Shown: positions 60,133 through 64,000 of the stretch, one piece after another
How positions within the stretch are numbered: position 1 is the first letter of the stretch
Layout: each line of letters starts with the position of its first letter
Assembly (NCBI RefSeq): GCF_000702545.1
Contig: NZ_JNIO01000008.1
Location: forward strand, 2,046,001-2,110,000
Origin: Selenomonas sp. AB3002
GTDB lineage: Bacteria > Bacillota > Negativicutes > Selenomonadales > Selenomonadaceae
Direction of reading: 5' to 3'
Length of the DNA stretch: 64,000 nt
Notes under the pieces: generated by a model
Told to the model about the DNA's origin: nothing
Seen by the model: the letters and a program-made list of their open reading frames with translations, nothing else
Database searches by the model: none
Position numbers and translations under genes: made by a program

Positions 60133-61221
60133 TCAGGTAAGCCAGACCTTCCTGGCGTGCATAATCTTCAAATCATCGTGGAGCATGAAATAAAGGGAGG
60201 TCAGGAGCTCTCCGATATGCCCCACAGGCCGGTCCAGTCCCATTCCCGGTCCTTCTCCCGCTCCAAAGATCTCTCCGGCCCGCTCCATGCGGGGGAAAAG
60301 CCAGGCAGCGTAGTCATCAAAGACCGCCTCTCTGGCCACTACCATATTGTAGTTATAGACCCAGGGCCCCCTCAGCTTTGCCATAGCGCGTCCGGCTTCC
60401 TCCGGCGAAAACTCCCTCAGAGCCTGCTCCATAGCCGCAAGGGCCAGGGGATGATTGTACCTGCCGTACTGGGCAGAGGCATCGGGCCAACCAATGTAGG
60501 GCGTGGGCAGGATGGCATCCACCGTTCCGGAGGCAAGCAGGCTGTAATCCTCCTGCCCCAGCACCAGGTAGCGGCGATAGTGGGCCAGCCCCTTGATTCC
60601 GGCCCTGCGGTTCTTCCAGCCCCAATAAGTGACAGTAAGTTCCGCATAGTCACGGTTCATGGCGGAGATATTCTCCCCCTCATCATCACGAAAGGCACTA
60701 TCCAAAGCCACACGATCCAGCGCGGCCCCTGCCTGCACATCGAAAAAAGGGGGCTGCAGGGGGAAGGCATTGCTCAGCGCCTTGTCCACGCCTGAGCGGG
60801 CCACATAGATTTCCACCTCCAGCGGCTCTGCCTTGCCCGCCGGGGCATAGTCTTCGGCAAATTTCAGGCCCCGTGTGCGGTAATAACTTTTCATCAGGGC
60901 AAATTCCAATTGCGAATCCATGGGCACGACCTGCTGGAACTCCCGTACGGCCAGCTCCGCCTTGATCTCCGGGTGCAGATACTCCGGCACAGACAGCAGG
61001 AATGCTGCCTCCTTGTCCCGTGGCACCTCATCGATGGTCCTCACGGCCACACCGTCCAGTGCATCAGGATTGCCCCGCCTGCTGGTCACCACATAAGCCT
61101 CGGGCTTGACCCCCAACGACCGCAGAGCCAGATTCGCCCCATAGGCTATGGGCTGGGCACCATAAATATAGACCTTCCTGCCCGCCAGAGCCGCCAGTGC
61201 ATCCGCCAGAACCTTCTCCAT
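60133..61221 (-). CDS. DUF4422 protein, probable surface-glycan glycosyltransferase
   Basis: 362 residues. Residues 1-110 resemble a nucleotide-binding half-domain (KVYIYGAQPIAYGANLAL), and residues 130-362 are DUF4422 (EIYVARSGVDKAL, LTVTYWGWKNRRAGIKGLAHYRRYLVL, NYNMVVAREAVFDDY). DUF4422 is common in capsule and LPS loci and is taken to be a glycosyltransferase. It precedes the cytidylyltransferase gene on the same strand and may add or pass a CDP-activated unit. The donor is unknown. Confidence 0.83.
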   Translation of the reverse strand: MEKVLADALAALAGRKVYIYGAQPIAYGANLALRSLGVKPEAYVVTSRRGNPDALDGVAVRTIDEVPRDKEAAFLLSVPEYLHPEIKAELAVREFQQVVPMDSQLEFALMKSYYRTRGLKFAEDYAPAGKAEPLEVEIYVARSGVDKALSNAFPLQPPFFDVQAGAALDRVALDSAFRDDEGENISAMNRDYAELTVTYWGWKNRRAGIKGLAHYRRYLVLGQEDYSLLASGTVDAILPTPYIGWPDASAQYGRYNHPLALAAMEQALREFSPEEAGRAMAKLRGPWVYNYNMVVAREAVFDDYAAWLFPRMERAGEIFGAGEGPGMGLDRPVGHIGELLTSLYFMLHDDLKIMHARKVWLT

Positions 61222-61494
61222 TGCTTCCCTTCCTCTGCCTTATCCTTGTTTAAAATCCTTTTTATTTTATCACAAGGAAGAATCTGCTTCAATCGGCCCC
61301 ATTTATATAAAGAAATAAAATATTCTCCAGCCTGTCTTTCGCTGCCCGTACCGTATTTTCCCAAAACTCACTCCTGGAAGATGATGCAAAAATCCACTTC
61401 TTCCATTTTCAGCTGGCAAAGCGTTAGAGTATGACGTAAAATATAGAATATGCTTTGTATTTTCACAACCACCTACAGAAAGTTGGTATAGATT

Positions 61495-63720
61495 ATGTTA
61501 GAAAAAGATATCCCCTCGGTGCTGGCGAAGGAGCTTTCCGTCACCCCGAAGCAGATTGAAGATACCATGACCCTGCTGGATGAGGGCAATACTGTGCCCT
61601 TCATCGCCCGCTACCGCAAGGAGGCCACAGGAGGGCTTGACGATGAGCAGCTGCGCCTGCTGTCCGAACGGCTGACCTATCTGCGAAACTTCGTGAAGCG
61701 GCAGGAAGAAATCCTCACCAAGATTGAGGAACTGGGCAAGCTCACCCCAGAGCTGAAGACTGCCATCGAGAAGGCCGCCAAGCTGCAGGAACTGGAGGAC
61801 CTGTACCTGCCCTATAAGCAAAAGAAGCGCACCCGGGCCATGGTGGCCAGGGAAAAGGGGCTGGCGCCCCTGGCAGAAATGATGCTGAAGCAGGAAGGCG
61901 TGCAGGGCACCGCACTGGAGGCTGCAGCTGCCTTCATTGACGAGGAAAAAGAAGTCGCCACCGCCGAGGAAGCACTGGCAGGGGCCAAAGACATCGTGGC
62001 CGAGCAGGTCATGGAGGAGGCCGCCCTGCGCCAGGAAATGCGCGACCACCTCTGGAAAAGCGCCCTGCTGGCCACTGAGACGAATCCCAAAGGCGACCCT
62101 GAGGAAGCCAAGACCTTCCAGATGTACGCCGAGTTCTCCGAGCCTGTAAGGACTCTCCCCTCCCATCGCGTGCTGGCCATCAACCGGGGGGAGAAGAAGG
62201 ACTGCCTGAAAGTTTCCCTCATCACCGACCACGAAGCCAATGTGCGCCGCATTGAACGCCGGGTCATGAAGAAGGGCCGCACTTCTCCCTTTGACGAAGC
62301 TCTCCATGAGGCCATCGAGGACGGCTACAAGCGTTTGCTGTTGCCCGCTTTAGAAAGAGAAATCCGCACCGCCCTCACCGAGGAGGCCGAAGCACAGGCC
62401 ATCAAGCTCTTCGGGGTGAATCTGAAGCAGCTGCTCCTGCAGGCCCCCCTTGCCGGCCATACAGTGCTGGGCCTTGACCCTGGCTTCCGCAACGGCTGCA
62501 AGTGCGCCGTGGTGGACAAGACCGGCAGGATTCTCGACCACGGCATCATCCAGGTGACCCAGAGCGAGGGCGCCAAAGCCAAGGCAGCCCAGACGGTTCT
62601 AGGCTGGATCAAGAAATACGGCGTAGACCTCATTTCCATCGGCAACGGCACAGCCAGCTATGAAACTGAGCAGTTTGCCGCCAAATTGATTGCGGACAAC
62701 AAGCTCACTGACGTCAATTACCTGATCACCAACGAGGCCGGGGCCTCCGTTTACTCCGCTTCCAAGCTGGCAGCCCAGGAGCTGCCGGAATACGGGGTGG
62801 AGGTGCGCGGTGCCGCCTCCATTGCCCGCCGGGTGCAGGACCCCCTGGCGGAATTGGTGAAGATCGATCCCCAGGCCATCGGCGTGGGCCAGTACCAGCA
62901 TGACGTGAACCAGAAGCAGCTGCAGGGCACTTTGGACGCCACCGTGGAGGACGCAGTGAACCATGTGGGCGTAGACCTGAACACCGCCTCCCCGGCCCTT
63001 CTTTCCCATATCGCAGGCATTTCTGCCGCCGTGGCCAAGAATATCGTAGCCTATAGGGACGCGAACGGCAGTTTCACCGCCCGCCGCCAGCTGCTGAAGG
63101 TGCCCCGCCTGGGACCTGCCGCTTTCACCCAGTGTGCAGGCTTCCTGCGCCTTTCACCCAAGGCCGCCAAGAATCCCCTGGACAGCACCAGCGTCCATCC
63201 GGAGTCCTATGAGCTGGCAGAGAAAATCCTGGGTGAGTTGGGCTTCTCTCCTGCCGACCTCCTGAAAAAGGAACAGCTGGAATTCCTTGCCGCCAAAGCC
63301 AAACTGGCTGACGTGAAGAAGCTGGCTGCCAAATTCGAGGCAGGCGAGCCCACCGTCAAGGACATTCTCGCAGCCCTGACCCGCCCGGGGCGTGACCCAC
63401 GCGAAGATTTGCCTGCCCCTCTCACCCGCCAGGCCATCGTGAAGCTGTCTGACCTGAAGGTGGGCACCATCATGCGAGGCACTGTGCGCAATATCACTGA
63501 CTTCGGCGCCTTTGTGGACATCGGCCTCCACGAAGCAGGTCTCATACATATCTCCGAGCTGAGCCATCGCCGGGTGAAGCACCCTCTGGACGTGCTGTCC
63601 GTAGGCGACAATATCGACACGGTTATCATCAAGGTAGACGAGGAACGGGGCCGCATCGGCCTTTCCCTGAAGCAGGTTGAAGAATACAGGAAGAAAGCCG
63701 CCGGAGGAGCTGGCAAATGA
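61495..63720 (+). CDS. tex: Tex-family S1 RNA-binding protein
   Basis: 741 residues, standard Tex length. Order: N-terminal helical domain (NTVPFIARYRKEATGGLDDE near residue 32), YqgF/RuvC-like domain (VLGLDPGFRNGCKCAVVD near 325), helix-hairpin-helix (LNTASPALLSHIAGI near 500), and a C-terminal S1 domain (GTIMRGTVRNITDFGAFVDIG near 658). Tex binds nucleic acids and affects transcription. No clear ribosome site precedes the ATG. It overlaps the next gene by 4 bp. The 273 bp upstream show no other feature. Confidence 0.95.
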   Translation: MLEKDIPSVLAKELSVTPKQIEDTMTLLDEGNTVPFIARYRKEATGGLDDEQLRLLSERLTYLRNFVKRQEEILTKIEELGKLTPELKTAIEKAAKLQELEDLYLPYKQKKRTRAMVAREKGLAPLAEMMLKQEGVQGTALEAAAAFIDEEKEVATAEEALAGAKDIVAEQVMEEAALRQEMRDHLWKSALLATETNPKGDPEEAKTFQMYAEFSEPVRTLPSHRVLAINRGEKKDCLKVSLITDHEANVRRIERRVMKKGRTSPFDEALHEAIEDGYKRLLLPALEREIRTALTEEAEAQAIKLFGVNLKQLLLQAPLAGHTVLGLDPGFRNGCKCAVVDKTGRILDHGIIQVTQSEGAKAKAAQTVLGWIKKYGVDLISIGNGTASYETEQFAAKLIADNKLTDVNYLITNEAGASVYSASKLAAQELPEYGVEVRGAASIARRVQDPLAELVKIDPQAIGVGQYQHDVNQKQLQGTLDATVEDAVNHVGVDLNTASPALLSHIAGISAAVAKNIVAYRDANGSFTARRQLLKVPRLGPAAFTQCAGFLRLSPKAAKNPLDSTSVHPESYELAEKILGELGFSPADLLKKEQLEFLAAKAKLADVKKLAAKFEAGEPTVKDILAALTRPGRDPREDLPAPLTRQAIVKLSDLKVGTIMRGTVRNITDFGAFVDIGLHEAGLIHISELSHRRVKHPLDVLSVGDNIDTVIIKVDEERGRIGLSLKQVEEYRKKAAGGAGK

Positions 63721-64000
63721 GTGACATCATGCAGGAAATATCAGCAGGGCTCACCTATGCAGAGGCAGAAGCCCTCTTGCAGGAAACCCTGGATAAAATT
63801 CTCTCTCAGGATATGGAACCTGCCATGCAGGCCATAGATAAGCTGGACAAGTCACTGGAGGGAGAGCTCCCCTCCTTGGGACGCCTGCCGCAGCTGCTGT
63901 TGGAATACCTCACCGCCCGTGGCAAAGACGAGGCTGAGGAACTGAAGCCCGCCACCTTCATCTTCTGCGCCGACCACGGCATTGCCCGGCAGGGGGTCAG
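63717..64000 (+). CDS. cobT: CobT-like nicotinate-nucleotide:DMB phosphoribosyltransferase, cut by window edge
   Basis: Starts at ATG 63717-63719 inside the tex stop (ATGA overlap) and runs off the right edge; 94 residues are visible. The last part reads ATFIFCADHGIARQGV, which is the CobT hallmark (ADHG-V-x-x-x-GVS). The enzyme activates 5,6-dimethylbenzimidazole for the lower ligand of cobalamin. The N terminus (YAEAEALLQETLDKI) is a helical extension common in Firmicutes forms. Coupling to tex is probably only positional. Confidence 0.75.
   Translation, partial: MSDIMQEISAGLTYAEAEALLQETLDKILSQDMEPAMQAIDKLDKSLEGELPSLGRLPQLLLEYLTARGKDEAEELKPATFIFCADHGIARQGV

Overview
The window reads as chromosomal DNA of an anaerobic, diderm member of the Negativicutes, most likely Selenomonas or a close relative in the Selenomonadaceae. 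This is inferred from the gene mix: LPS-heptose and LptD genes, an SLH-type outer-membrane protein remnant and a very long flagellin sit beside Firmicutes-style features (a glmS ribozyme, Fst-like type I toxin loci, mannose-family PTS). sucCD, malic enzyme, futalosine-pathway mqnA and a CobT start fit a succinate/propionate fermenter that uses menaquinone and B12. No marker gene fixes the species.

Layout. 1-5.7 kb: a leftward LPS inner-core operon (lptD, two HldA-type kinases, hldC, a family 9 glycosyltransferase, hldD running off the edge). 5.8-11 kb: secreted proteins, a CDF metal exporter, a GGDEF-EAL protein and a dense DnaA-box cluster. 11.1-18.4 kb: a four-gene sensing operon (two sugar-binding proteins, histidine kinase, response regulator) beside a mannose-family PTS (IIB, IIC, IID). 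18.5-22.1 kb: an alanine/glycine:cation symporter and an IS1182-type element inserted in a mosaic hairpin repeat. 22.1-31 kb: a membrane MutS-like ATPase, a type I toxin locus, a frameshifted phosphohexomutase, gmhA, an M48 protease and a candidate small RNA. 31-42.5 kb: brnQ, acyl-CoA ligase, SLH remnant, rsmG, malic enzyme flanked by two copies of a covarying structured element, a thioredoxin operon, tRNA-Arg and sucCD. 42.5-50.4 kb: a second toxin locus, galM, a ThrE-type exporter, a MEMO-AMMECR1 fusion, glmS with its ribozyme, and a TSUP permease. 50.4-64 kb: giant flagellin with a sigma-28 promoter, a MarR-controlled RND pump, mqnA, a cytidylyltransferase/DUF4422 pair, tex and the start of cobT.

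How the parts connect. hldD, two hldA copies, hldC and gmhA supply most of ADP-heptose synthesis; gmhB is not in the window. The sensing operon lacks permease genes, so its binding proteins probably feed the kinase rather than a transporter. Malic enzyme, succinyl-CoA synthetase, MqnA and CobT all serve C4-acid fermentation.

The most unusual content is non-coding: a five-locus family of modular hairpin repeats with compensatory changes (one copy split by the IS, one inside the glmS leader, one inside the PTS gene cluster); the paired RNA-like elements around the malic enzyme gene; two compact type I toxin-antitoxin loci; and seven DnaA boxes in 119 bp away from any recognisable origin genes. 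No CRISPR array or prophage was seen.
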